A stretch of 64,000 nucleotides of DNA from Devosia sp. SL43 (GTDB lineage: Bacteria; Pseudomonadota; Alphaproteobacteria; Rhizobiales; Devosiaceae): assembly GCF_021729885.1 (NCBI RefSeq), contig NZ_CP063401.1, forward strand, positions 1,488,001 through 1,552,000, in the 5' to 3' direction. Below, one piece after another: positions 1-7,759 of this stretch. A program made the position numbers and the translations under genes. Under the pieces are notes generated by a model. It searched no databases. It worked only from the letters and a program-made list of their open reading frames with translations, and was not told the origin of the DNA. Position 1 is the first letter of the stretch; each line of letters starts with the position of its first letter.

Positions 1-772
1 GGCCATAATCCTCATAGATGCCCGTGTAATCCGGCGAGCCAGGGTATAGCTCCATCGAATAGGTGATCTCGGCGTCGTTCTCGCTGAGATGGGTCTGTAC
101 GTAGCAATCTGGATGTTCGGCAACGAGGGCGCGCGACGCTTCGAGCTGCTCCGGGGTCGAGGTGATGGCGAAGCGCGGCGAGATGGCGTAGAGGCCACGG
201 CCGCGGCCATGCCAGCGCTCGATCAGCAGCTTGGTGTCGTTGTAGCCTGACTTGGCGGTGTCGCAGAGCGCTTCAGGCGCATTGCGATCCATCATCACCT
301 TGCCGCCGACCATGAGCATGTTGCGCTTCTCGGCCTCGGCGAAATAGGCATCCACCGAGCGCGGATGGCTGGAGCAATAGGCGACGGCTGACGTCGTGCC
401 GTTGCGGATCAGCTCGTCATAGAACGCAGCCGAGACAGCGCTGGCATGGCCCTGCTGGCTAAACTTCTGTTCTTCCACAAAGGTGTAGGTATTGAGCCAT
501 TCGAGCAGCGAGCCGGCATAGGAGGCGATCATCTGGCTCTGCACATAATGCAGATGCATGTCGATGAAGCCGGGCAGGATCAGATGCGGGCGATGGTCAA
601 TGACCTCTGCACCGCCGATGGCGGCTGCATCGTAGTCGCCCAGCGATACCACCTTGCCGTCGACGATCTCGATCGCGCCGTCCTCAAAGTAGCGATAGCT
701 CGATGTGTCATCGATGCTCGTCGGCTCGCTGACAAAGGTCAGCACCCGACCACGCAGGATGGTCCGCTTCAT
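1..772 (-). CDS. guaD: guanine deaminase (partial, C-terminus beyond window)
   Basis: The product is an amidohydrolase that would deaminate guanine to xanthine in the cytoplasm and so feed the neighbouring xanthine dehydrogenase. The N-terminal 257 codons are visible. They include the metal-binding PGFIDMHLH motif at about residues 67-75 and a THLSEN motif near residue 205, the pattern typical of GuaD-type deaminases. The ATG at 772 overlaps the puuD stop as ATGA, so the two are translationally coupled. The gene continues past base 1, so the last metal ligands cannot be checked. Other cytosine or chlorohydrolase-family amidohydrolases are possible, but the THLSEN motif and the purine context favour guanine deaminase. 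Confidence 0.88.
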   Translation of the reverse strand, partial: MKRTILRGRVLTFVSEPTSIDDTSSYRYFEDGAIEIVDGKVVSLGDYDAAAIGGAEVIDHRPHLILPGFIDMHLHYVQSQMIASYAGSLLEWLNTYTFVEEQKFSQQGHASAVSAAFYDELIRNGTTSAVAYCSSHPRSVDAYFAEAEKRNMLMVGGKVMMDRNAPEALCDTAKSGYNDTKLLIERWHGRGRGLYAISPRFAITSTPEQLEASRALVAEHPDCYVQTHLSENDAEITYSMELYPGSPDYTGIYEDYG

Positions 773-1995
773 TGCCCAGAGCCCTCGCGGAACCATTCGA
801 CAATCAGCGCCCGCTCCTCATCGGTCATTTCGCTCACATTGCCCGGGGGCATGGCATGCGCGTAGCCGGCCTGCATGGCGATATCCCTGGCGTGGTTGGC
901 GACGGCGATGTCGTTGTCGAGGATGACGTTCTTGGGCGCCTCGTAGATGCCCGGCCAGGCCGGTACAGCCGTATGGCACATGGCGCAGCGGGTCTGTACG
1001 GCTAGGCTGGCAGCCTCGAAATGCTCGGCGCTGAGAAAGCTCTCGGCCGCCCGAGACGCCACCTCCTCTCCTGCCGAGCCCGGCAGCTTTGGCGCGGTCG
1101 ACAGCCAGGCGATGATGATGAACAGCACCACAGCAACCAGCCACGTCCAGTGCGGATTGCCCTTTCGGGCATGACGCGTGTTGAAATAGTGCCGAATGAC
1201 CACGCCGACCAAAAAGATCAGGCTGGCGATGATCCAGTTCCACTGCGTGGCAAAGGCCAGTGGGTAGTGGCTCGAGAGCATGAAGAAGATGACGGGCAGA
1301 GTCAGGTAGTTGTTATGCAGCGAGCGCTGCTTGGCGATCTTGCCATACTTGGCATCGGGCACCCGGCCGGCCTTGAGATCGCCGACCACGATCTTCTGGT
1401 TGGGGATGATGATCATGGCCACGTTGGCAGCCATGATGGTCGCGGTGAACGCGCCCATATGCAGCATGGCGGCACGGCCGGTGAACAGCTGCGTATAGCC
1501 CCAGCTGGCCGCCACGAGGATGGCGAACAGCACCAGCATCAGCCCGGTGGTCGAGTTGCCGATCGGCGACTTGCAGAGCGCGTCGTACAGCACCCAGCCC
1601 AGCACGATCGAGCCCATCGAGAGCAGGATGGCGCCCCAGCTGGGGATGTCGAGCACGTTGCGATCGACCAGGTAGATATCTGCGCCGACATAGTAGACCA
1701 GGGCCATGAGCATGAAGCCGGAGAACCAGGTCCAGTAGCTTTCCCATTTGAACCAGGTCAGGTGCTCGGGCAAAAACTCGGGCGCCACCAGATATTTCTG
1801 GATGTGATAGAAGCCCCCGCCATGCACCTGCCACTCCTCGCCATGCGCCAGCGGCGGCAGGCTCGGCGTCTTGCGCAGGCCCAGGTCGAGCGCGATGAAA
1901 TAAAAGGACGAGCCGATCCAGGCGATAGCCGTGATGACGTGCAGCCAGCGCACGGCAAACATCAGCCACTCATAGAAAATCGCATAATCGGGCAT
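769..1995 (-). CDS. puuD: urate hydroxylase PuuD (membrane urate oxidase with cytochrome c domain)
   Basis: The 408-residue protein oxidises urate to 5-hydroxyisourate. It replaces soluble uricase and passes electrons to a fused cytochrome c instead of to oxygen. The N-terminal three quarters hold about eight or nine hydrophobic segments of the urate oxidase N-terminal family. The C-terminus is a class I cytochrome c with CAMCH at residues 337-341 and a likely axial Met at 382 (HAMPPGN). It lies in the leftward purine operon between the BMP transporter and guaD, and its stop overlaps the guaD start. A hairpin followed by a T-run lies just upstream at 2017-2044, so full read-through from the transporter genes is uncertain. 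Confidence 0.93.
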   Translation of the reverse strand: MPDYAIFYEWLMFAVRWLHVITAIAWIGSSFYFIALDLGLRKTPSLPPLAHGEEWQVHGGGFYHIQKYLVAPEFLPEHLTWFKWESYWTWFSGFMLMALVYYVGADIYLVDRNVLDIPSWGAILLSMGSIVLGWVLYDALCKSPIGNSTTGLMLVLFAILVAASWGYTQLFTGRAAMLHMGAFTATIMAANVAMIIIPNQKIVVGDLKAGRVPDAKYGKIAKQRSLHNNYLTLPVIFFMLSSHYPLAFATQWNWIIASLIFLVGVVIRHYFNTRHARKGNPHWTWLVAVVLFIIIAWLSTAPKLPGSAGEEVASRAAESFLSAEHFEAASLAVQTRCAMCHTAVPAWPGIYEAPKNVILDNDIAVANHARDIAMQAGYAHAMPPGNVSEMTDEERALIVEWFREGSGQ

Positions 1996-2016
1996 CGTCT
2001 CAGTCCCCTGGTCGTG

Positions 2017-2044
2017 AAAAGGGGGCGGGCGTCGGCCCGCCCCC
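2017..2044 (-). terminator. hairpin with T-run between BMP-protein gene and puuD
   Basis: A perfect 10-bp GC stem (2021-2030 with 2035-2044, loop of 4) is followed on the minus strand by four Ts at 2020-2017. It lies 21 bases after the stop of the substrate-binding protein gene and 21 bases before puuD. It could terminate part of the transcription or protect the transporter mRNA, giving lower puuD and guaD expression. Confidence 0.65.
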
Positions 2045-2065
2045 TCGAGTCGTGCGAACCAAGCC

Positions 2066-3154
2066 CTATGCGGGCGGGTTCACGCCTTCGACATACCAGT
2101 CCATGCTCAGCAGTTCGCCATCGGTCATAGTGACGCCTGCAGCGACGCGCTCGGCGCCGGTGTGGTCGTTGATTGGGCCGGTGAAGATGTTGAATGTGCC
2201 ATCGATCTGGCCGTTCTTGACGGCTTCGGCGGCGGCGACGACGTCGGCGGGAATGGACTCGTTATAGGGGCCCATTTTGACTTCGCCTTCCTTGAGACCC
2301 GGCCAGCGGTCGGCGCTGGCCCAGGTGCCGTCGATTACGGCCTGGGCAGAACCGACATAGGTCGGGCCCCACCAGTCGATGATCGAGGTCAGCTGAGCCT
2401 TGGGGGCGAAGGCCGACATGTCGGCACCCTGGCCGAAACCACCGACAATGCCGCGCTCTTCGGCAACCTGCAGGGCGGCCGGGCCGTCGGTATGCTGGGC
2501 GATCACATCGATGCCCTGGTCGATCATGGCGCGGGCGGCGTCGGCTTCCTTGGCCGGGTCGTTCCAGGTCGAGATATAGACCGGGGTGATGGTGAATTCG
2601 GGGTTCACCTTGCGCGCAGCCAGCACGAAGGAGTTGATGCCCATCACGACTTCCGGGATCGGGAACGAGCCGATATAGCCCGCCTTGCCGGTCTTGGAGA
2701 GGTGGCCGGCAATGGTGCCGCAAACCGCACGGCCTTCATGGAAGCGGGCATTGTAGGTCGCCACGTTGTCAGAGCGCTGGTAGCCGGTGGCATGCTCGAA
2801 CTTCACGTCCGGGAACTGCTGGGCAACCTTGATGACATAGTCGCCATAGCCGAAGCTGGTGGCGAAGATCAGCTTGTGGCCGGACTGGGCCAGTTCGCGC
2901 AGCACGCGCTCGCAGTCCGGGCCTTCGGGGACGTTTTCGACGATGGTCGGCTCGGCGACCAGATCACCCAGCGTGTCCTTCATGAACTTGGCACCGGTGG
3001 CATGGCCGAAATTCCAGCCATTGTCGTTGGGCGTGCCGATCAGCATGAAGCCGACCTTCAGAGGTTCGGTCTGGGCGAAGGCCTTGGTGCCGAGCAGCGG
3101 CAGGGCAGCCGCAGCCGCACCGGCCTTTAGCATAGTACGACGTGATAGGGTCAT
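2066..3154 (-). CDS. BMP-family ABC transporter substrate-binding protein (purine/nucleoside type)
   Basis: This 362-residue periplasmic binding protein belongs to the basic membrane protein (Med/BmpA) family, whose studied members bind nucleosides or purines. The start at 3154 was chosen because AGGAGA lies just upstream and the product then begins with a twin-Arg-like leader (SRRTMLKAG, hydrophobic run, cleavage after KAFA). The mature part starts with EPLKVGFMLIG, typical of the family. Two permeases and a double ATPase lie upstream in the same operon, next to xanthine dehydrogenase and urate genes. The likely ligand is therefore a purine base, urate or a purine nucleoside. The ligand is inferred from context only. 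Confidence 0.88.
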   Translation of the reverse strand: MTLSRRTMLKAGAAAAALPLLGTKAFAQTEPLKVGFMLIGTPNDNGWNFGHATGAKFMKDTLGDLVAEPTIVENVPEGPDCERVLRELAQSGHKLIFATSFGYGDYVIKVAQQFPDVKFEHATGYQRSDNVATYNARFHEGRAVCGTIAGHLSKTGKAGYIGSFPIPEVVMGINSFVLAARKVNPEFTITPVYISTWNDPAKEADAARAMIDQGIDVIAQHTDGPAALQVAEERGIVGGFGQGADMSAFAPKAQLTSIIDWWGPTYVGSAQAVIDGTWASADRWPGLKEGEVKMGPYNESIPADVVAAAEAVKNGQIDGTFNIFTGPINDHTGAERVAAGVTMTDGELLSMDWYVEGVNPPA

Positions 3155-3212
3155 TTCGTTTCTCCTGGGAATGACTTTTCGTTGATGATCGAGACGGTCA
3201 TTTCGCGCCGCC

Positions 3213-4139
3213 TCAATTGGAGGGCAAGAACGGCTTGCCGAGGCAGGCCGGAGCATTGGTGGAAGCATCGCGCCGGATCGAAATCAGCACAAGCACGACG
3301 ATGGTGCCGAGATAGGGCAAAGCCGCCCACAGCTCGGAGGGAATGGCGCTGAGCGGCCCGCCGCCGGCCTTGGCATAAAGCTCCATGGTCATGACGAGGC
3401 CGAAGAGGTAGGCGCCGGCCAAGAGGCGGAACGGCTTCCAGCTGGCGAAGACCACGAGCGCCACGGCAATCCAGCCGCGCCCGGCCGTCATCCGCTCGGC
3501 CCATTGCGGGGTGAGCAGCAGCGGGAAGCAGGCGCCAGCGATGCCGGCCATGGCGCCGCCGAACATGACCGCCAAGTAGCGCACGCCAACGACAGAATAG
3601 CCGATGGAATGGGCCGAGAGATCGTTCTCACCGACCGCGCGCAGGATCAGCCCGGCGCGGGTTTTCTTGAGGAACCACCAGATGGCGACGACCATGATCA
3701 GCGCAAAATAGACCAGCGCCGAATAGCCGAACAGCACGCGCCAGACCGAGTCTGCAGCACCGCTCGGGAACAGGGGCCCGAGCAACGTCACCGGCTTGGC
3801 GCTATAGCCCTGCCCCGCCAGTGCCGAGAAGCCGGTCCCGAAGATGGTCAGGGCGAGACCGGTGGCGGTCTGGTTGGCGGAGAGGCTCAGCGTCAGGAAG
3901 CCGAAGATCAGCGACGTCGCCACCCCGGCGGCGGCGGCCAACAGGATCGCCAGATAGTGGTTGCCGGTGACGAAGACGATGACGAAGGCGGTGATGGCGC
4001 CGACCAGCATCATGCCCTCGACGCCCAGATTGAGCACACCGGCCTTTTCGACCACCAGTTCGCCCAGCGCGGCGATCAGGATGGGCGTCGAGGCGCCGAC
4101 CACCGTGACGATGATGGCAATGATCAGTTCGGGGGTCAT
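3213..4139 (-). CDS. ABC transporter permease, NupQ/YufQ type
   Basis: The 308-residue inner-membrane permease has eight or more hydrophobic segments and belongs to the BPD_transp_2 family, which pairs with BMP-type binding proteins. It contains the AGVLNLGVEGMMLVGA segment that is characteristic of the branched-chain/nucleoside permease group. The start overlaps the stop of the preceding permease by four bases (ATGA at 4136-4139), so the two subunits are translationally coupled and probably form a heterodimeric channel. It would carry purines or nucleosides inward, together with the binding protein at 2066 and the ATPase at 5199. Confidence 0.88.
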   Translation of the reverse strand: MTPELIIAIIVTVVGASTPILIAALGELVVEKAGVLNLGVEGMMLVGAITAFVIVFVTGNHYLAILLAAAAGVATSLIFGFLTLSLSANQTATGLALTIFGTGFSALAGQGYSAKPVTLLGPLFPSGAADSVWRVLFGYSALVYFALIMVVAIWWFLKKTRAGLILRAVGENDLSAHSIGYSVVGVRYLAVMFGGAMAGIAGACFPLLLTPQWAERMTAGRGWIAVALVVFASWKPFRLLAGAYLFGLVMTMELYAKAGGGPLSAIPSELWAALPYLGTIVVLVLISIRRDASTNAPACLGKPFLPSN

Positions 4140-5215
4140 GCGCGTGCCTCCGCCGTCGGGACGACACGCTTGATGCGGTAGCGGACAAGAATGTCGAAGG
4201 CCAACAGGAAGAACAACATCATCGCCTGGAACACACCCGTCGCAGAACTGGAGAGCCCGATCGTGGTCTGCGCGACCTCGCCGCCGACAAAGGTGATGGC
4301 CATGACGATGCCGGCGAAGATCACGCCCAGCGGGTTCAAGCGGCCGAGGAAGGCGACAATTATGGCGGTGAAGCCGTAATTGGTGGGAAAGCCCGGCACC
4401 ATGCGCTGGAACGGGCCGGACACTTCGAGCGCCCCGGCAAAGCCGGCCAGCCCGCCGCTGACCAGCAACGCCAGCCAGATGGTCTTGTTCTCGCTGAAAC
4501 CGCCATAGCGCGCCGCATGCGGCGCAGCGCCGACCACCTTCATCTGGTAGCCGAACACCGAGCGCGACATGATGAACCAGGCCACCAGGGCGACGATAAT
4601 GGCAATGGGCACGCCCAGATGCAGGATCGTGCCTGGCACGATATTGGGCAGCAGCGCATCGGCCGCAAAGCGCCGCGTCTGCGGAAAGCCCATGCCCATC
4701 GGGTCCTTCCAGGGGGCACGGACGAGGTAGTAGATCAGCTGCACCGAGGCGTAGGTCAGCATCAGGCTGGTGAGGATTTCATTCACGCCAAGGCGCGTCT
4801 TGAGGAAGGCCGGGATTGCGGCATAGGCTGCGCCGCCGGCTAGGCCGGCCAGCATCATCAGCGGCAAGATCCACCAGCCCGTCATGGTGTAGGTCGCCAA
4901 CGCCACGCCGGTCGCCGCCAGCCCGCCCATCACATACTGGCCCTCGGCGCCGATGTTCCAAACGTTAGCGCGATAGGCGATCGACAGCCCCACGCCGATG
5001 ATGATCAGTGGCGCCGCCTTGACCCCAAGGTCCTGCCACTTGAACGAATTGGTCAGCGGCGTGAGGAAGATTTCGCGCACGGCGCCAATGCCGTCGTAGC
5101 CGATCAGCGAGAAGATGATGGCGCCCACCACCATGGTCAGCACCACTGCCGCAACCGGCGTCGCGTAAATCATGAACTGGGACGGTTCGCGGCGCTTCTC
5201 AAGCCGGAATTGCAT
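4136..5215 (-). CDS. ABC transporter permease, NupP/YufP type
   Basis: This 359-residue permease has about ten hydrophobic segments and a NVWNIGAEGQYVMGG motif, the counterpart of the NLGVEGMM motif in its partner. The ATG at 5215 was chosen because GGCGGAGGC lies at the proper distance; an in-frame ATG at 5236 would add seven basic residues. The start lies inside the end of the ATPase gene (17-base overlap), which indicates coupling. It is the second channel subunit of the purine/nucleoside-type importer in this operon. Confidence 0.87.
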   Translation of the reverse strand: MQFRLEKRREPSQFMIYATPVAAVVLTMVVGAIIFSLIGYDGIGAVREIFLTPLTNSFKWQDLGVKAAPLIIIGVGLSIAYRANVWNIGAEGQYVMGGLAATGVALATYTMTGWWILPLMMLAGLAGGAAYAAIPAFLKTRLGVNEILTSLMLTYASVQLIYYLVRAPWKDPMGMGFPQTRRFAADALLPNIVPGTILHLGVPIAIIVALVAWFIMSRSVFGYQMKVVGAAPHAARYGGFSENKTIWLALLVSGGLAGFAGALEVSGPFQRMVPGFPTNYGFTAIIVAFLGRLNPLGVIFAGIVMAITFVGGEVAQTTIGLSSSATGVFQAMMLFFLLAFDILVRYRIKRVVPTAEARA

Positions 5216-6731
5216 CGCGCGCCTCCGCCGTTCCATGCACGCCGCCCATCAGCAGGCCAATTTCCTCGACCGTGACTTCGCCGGTCGGCCGCGCGGGCGA
5301 TAGATGGCCCATATTGATCACCGCCAGCGTGTCGCACAACGCCCGCAACTCGTCCAAGTCCTGGCTGATGACAACGATGGCCGAACCGGCAGCCGCCAGA
5401 TCGACCAAGGCCTGGTGAATGGCTGCAGCCGCGCCGGCATCGACGCCCCAGGTCGGCTGGCTGACCACGAGCACACTGGGCTTCTGCAGGATTTCGCGGC
5501 CCATGATGTATTTCTGCAGGTTCCCGCCCGACAGCGACCCTGCGGTGGAGGCAGGCCCCAGCGCCTTGACGGCGAACTCGGCGATCACCTTGCCGGTATA
5601 GGTTTTCGCTGCGCCCGAATTGATCAGGCCCAGCATGACCATGCCGAGGCGATCGCGGGCGGTCAGCACCGAATTGTCGCTGAGGGTGAACTCACCCACA
5701 GCAGCGTGACCGTTGCGTTCCTCCGGCACGGCGCAGAGACCGTGCTTGCGTCGACCAGTGGTATCAAGCAGGCCGAGCGGGAAGCCATCGATGGTGATGG
5801 CATCCTTGTCGTTACTGCGAATTTCGCCGGACAATGCATCGAGCAAGGCGTTCTGACCGTTGCCGGCCACCCCGGCAATGCCGAAGATCTCGCCAGCCCG
5901 CACGGTAAAGCTCACATCGTCGACCGGCACCTCGAAATGCCCAGTCTTCTGGGTCGACAGGCGCGAGACCACCAGCTTGGGCTGGCCCATGCTACGGCCA
6001 GCCGCACGCACGATGTCCTTGAGGCCGGCGCCGATCATCTTCTCGGCCATCGAGCGCGAGGTTTCCTGCCTAGGGTCACAGGTGTCGACCAGCTTGCCGC
6101 CGCGCAGGATGGTCGCGGTGTCGCATAGAGCTTTGATCTCGTGCAGCTTGTGGGAAATGTAGAGAATGGAACACCCCTCGGCCGCCAGCTTGCGCAGCAC
6201 GCCGAACAGCTGCTCGACCTCCTGCGGGGTCAGCACCGACGTGGGCTCGTCCATGATCAACAGCTTGGGTTCGAGCAGCAGCGCCCGCACGATTTCGATG
6301 CGTTGGCGCTCGCCGACCGATAGCGTCGCCACAGTGCGGTGCGGGTCGAGCAGCAGTCCGTATTGCGTCATGACGGCCCGGATACGCGCCTCGAGTTCCC
6401 GCGAGGGAATCTTGGCATCCATGCCCAACGCGATGTTCTCCAGCACAGTCAGCGCCTCGAACAGCGAGAAATGCTGGAACACCATGCCGATACCCAGCTT
6501 GCGGGCGGCCTTGGGGTTCGGGACGACTACCGGCGCGCCATCCCAGCGGATCTCGCCGGCATCGGGCTGCATGATGCCGTAGATCATTTTCACGAGGGTC
6601 GATTTGCCGGCGCCATTCTCGCCCAATAGCGCGTGGATTTCACCCGGCTTGACGGCAAAGGTGACGTTGTCATTGGCCAGAACGCCGGGAAAGCGCTTGG
6701 TGATACCGGTCAATTCGAGCCGATACGGCAT
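5199..6731 (-). CDS. ABC transporter ATP-binding protein with two nucleotide-binding domains (NupO type)
   Basis: The 510-residue cytoplasmic ATPase has two fused ABC domains. The first has a Walker A GENGAGKS, the signature LSVGERQR and Walker B LLIMDEPTS. The second keeps the signature LSGGNLQKY but has a divergent P-loop (GVAGNGQNAL), as is normal for sugar/nucleoside double ATPases. The ATG at 6731 follows the xdhC stop TAG within two bases; an in-frame TTG at 6743 would add four residues. It powers the BMP-type importer encoded just downstream. Confidence 0.9.
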   Translation of the reverse strand: MPYRLELTGITKRFPGVLANDNVTFAVKPGEIHALLGENGAGKSTLVKMIYGIMQPDAGEIRWDGAPVVVPNPKAARKLGIGMVFQHFSLFEALTVLENIALGMDAKIPSRELEARIRAVMTQYGLLLDPHRTVATLSVGERQRIEIVRALLLEPKLLIMDEPTSVLTPQEVEQLFGVLRKLAAEGCSILYISHKLHEIKALCDTATILRGGKLVDTCDPRQETSRSMAEKMIGAGLKDIVRAAGRSMGQPKLVVSRLSTQKTGHFEVPVDDVSFTVRAGEIFGIAGVAGNGQNALLDALSGEIRSNDKDAITIDGFPLGLLDTTGRRKHGLCAVPEERNGHAAVGEFTLSDNSVLTARDRLGMVMLGLINSGAAKTYTGKVIAEFAVKALGPASTAGSLSGGNLQKYIMGREILQKPSVLVVSQPTWGVDAGAAAAIHQALVDLAAAGSAIVVISQDLDELRALCDTLAVINMGHLSPARPTGEVTVEEIGLLMGGVHGTAEARDAIPA

Positions 6732-6732
6732 A

Positions 6733-7596
6733 CTAGCGTCCAATCACCACCCCCAATGACTTGGGGGCGCATGCCCGCGCGATTTCAGCTTCCCGTTGCC
6801 CAATGTGGACCATAATTTCGGCAGCCGCCAGTGCCGCGATGACCGCAGGCCGCTTATCCCCAAGGCCCATCTGGCCGATAGGAAGAACGAGCCGTTCCAA
6901 AGCCTTGGCGTCGCCGCCTTCAGTGCGAAACCAGCTCGAAAACTTTGCCCGCTTGGTCTGCGAGCCCACCATACCGACATAGGGTGCATCGGTGCGGGCA
7001 AGGGCCTCCTGCGCAATCAGGAAATCGAGGGCATGGTCGTGGGTGAGGATGACATAGGAGCTACCCTCTGGGGCAGAACGAACCACGGCTTCAGGCATGG
7101 CCACAACGCGGGATTTGATGGCGGGCGGCAGCAGATCCAGTTCCTCACGCCGCGTGTCGATAACCTCCAACTGCACCGGCAGCAGCGCCAGGATCTGCGC
7201 CAGCGCCCGCCCGACATGGCCGGCGCCGAAGACGAAGACATGCGGCAGGACGGCGTCCTCGGCGGCTACTTGGGCCGCTAGGCGATCGCGGATGGCTTGA
7301 TCGGCATAGCGCAGCGAAACCTCGACACGGCCGCCGCAGCACTGGCCGATCTCCGGCCCAAGCGGCACATCCATCGCCGCTTCGGCCTGCCCAATGGCGA
7401 TCAGCCGGCGCGCATGCTCGATCACCATATATTCCAGCGCACCGCCACCGATCGTGCCGAACAGGTCGACCCGTCCGACCAGCATGAAGGTGCCCTGCTC
7501 GCGCGGCGAGGAGCCACGAACAGAGGCGAGGGTGCAAGCGATGGCATGGGGATTGGTGGCGAGGAAGGCAGTCAGTTCGGCGCTGCGGTAGGTCAT
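6733..7596 (-). CDS. xdhC: xanthine dehydrogenase accessory protein XdhC
   Basis: The 287-residue protein is a molybdenum-cofactor sulfurase/insertion chaperone for xanthine dehydrogenase. The N-terminus has ASVRGSSPREQGTFM and GGGALEYMV, and the middle has a Rossmann-like GAGHVGRALAQ. All three are typical of XdhC. It lies directly upstream of the transporter ATPase and downstream of xdhB, from which it is separated by 163 bases of repeat-containing DNA. That repeat could split the operon mRNA or moderate expression. Confidence 0.93.
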   Translation of the reverse strand: MTYRSAELTAFLATNPHAIACTLASVRGSSPREQGTFMLVGRVDLFGTIGGGALEYMVIEHARRLIAIGQAEAAMDVPLGPEIGQCCGGRVEVSLRYADQAIRDRLAAQVAAEDAVLPHVFVFGAGHVGRALAQILALLPVQLEVIDTRREELDLLPPAIKSRVVAMPEAVVRSAPEGSSYVILTHDHALDFLIAQEALARTDAPYVGMVGSQTKRAKFSSWFRTEGGDAKALERLVLPIGQMGLGDKRPAVIAALAAAEIMVHIGQREAEIARACAPKSLGVVIGR

Positions 7597-7625
7597 AGCT
7601 TGACCGCCAGATCGTGCCCAAACGT

Positions 7626-7744
7626 CACCCCCTCCCCGCCTCCCCCATCAAGGGGGAGGTGGAGCGCAGTGGATAGGGCGCGAAGGTGCCACACGAGTGG
7701 AGCGGCACCTCCCCCTTGATGGGGGAGGCTGGGAGGGGGTGGGG
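7626..7744. repeat. intergenic inverted-repeat element, family A
   Basis: Two facing copies of a CCTCCCCC-ATCAA-GGGGGAGG palindrome (about 7630-7661 and 7707-7739) fill the space between xdhB and xdhC. The same sequence recurs at 22299-22399. The element is non-coding and REP-like, and could form a large hairpin in the xdh transcript. Confidence 0.75.
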
Positions 7745-7759
7745 CAACGCGCACAAAGC

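Noticed and set aside
1021-2130. Long plus-strand open frame opposite puuD
   Set aside because: Its product is Arg/Gly/His-rich low-complexity sequence with no family pattern, while the minus strand encodes a clear PuuD.
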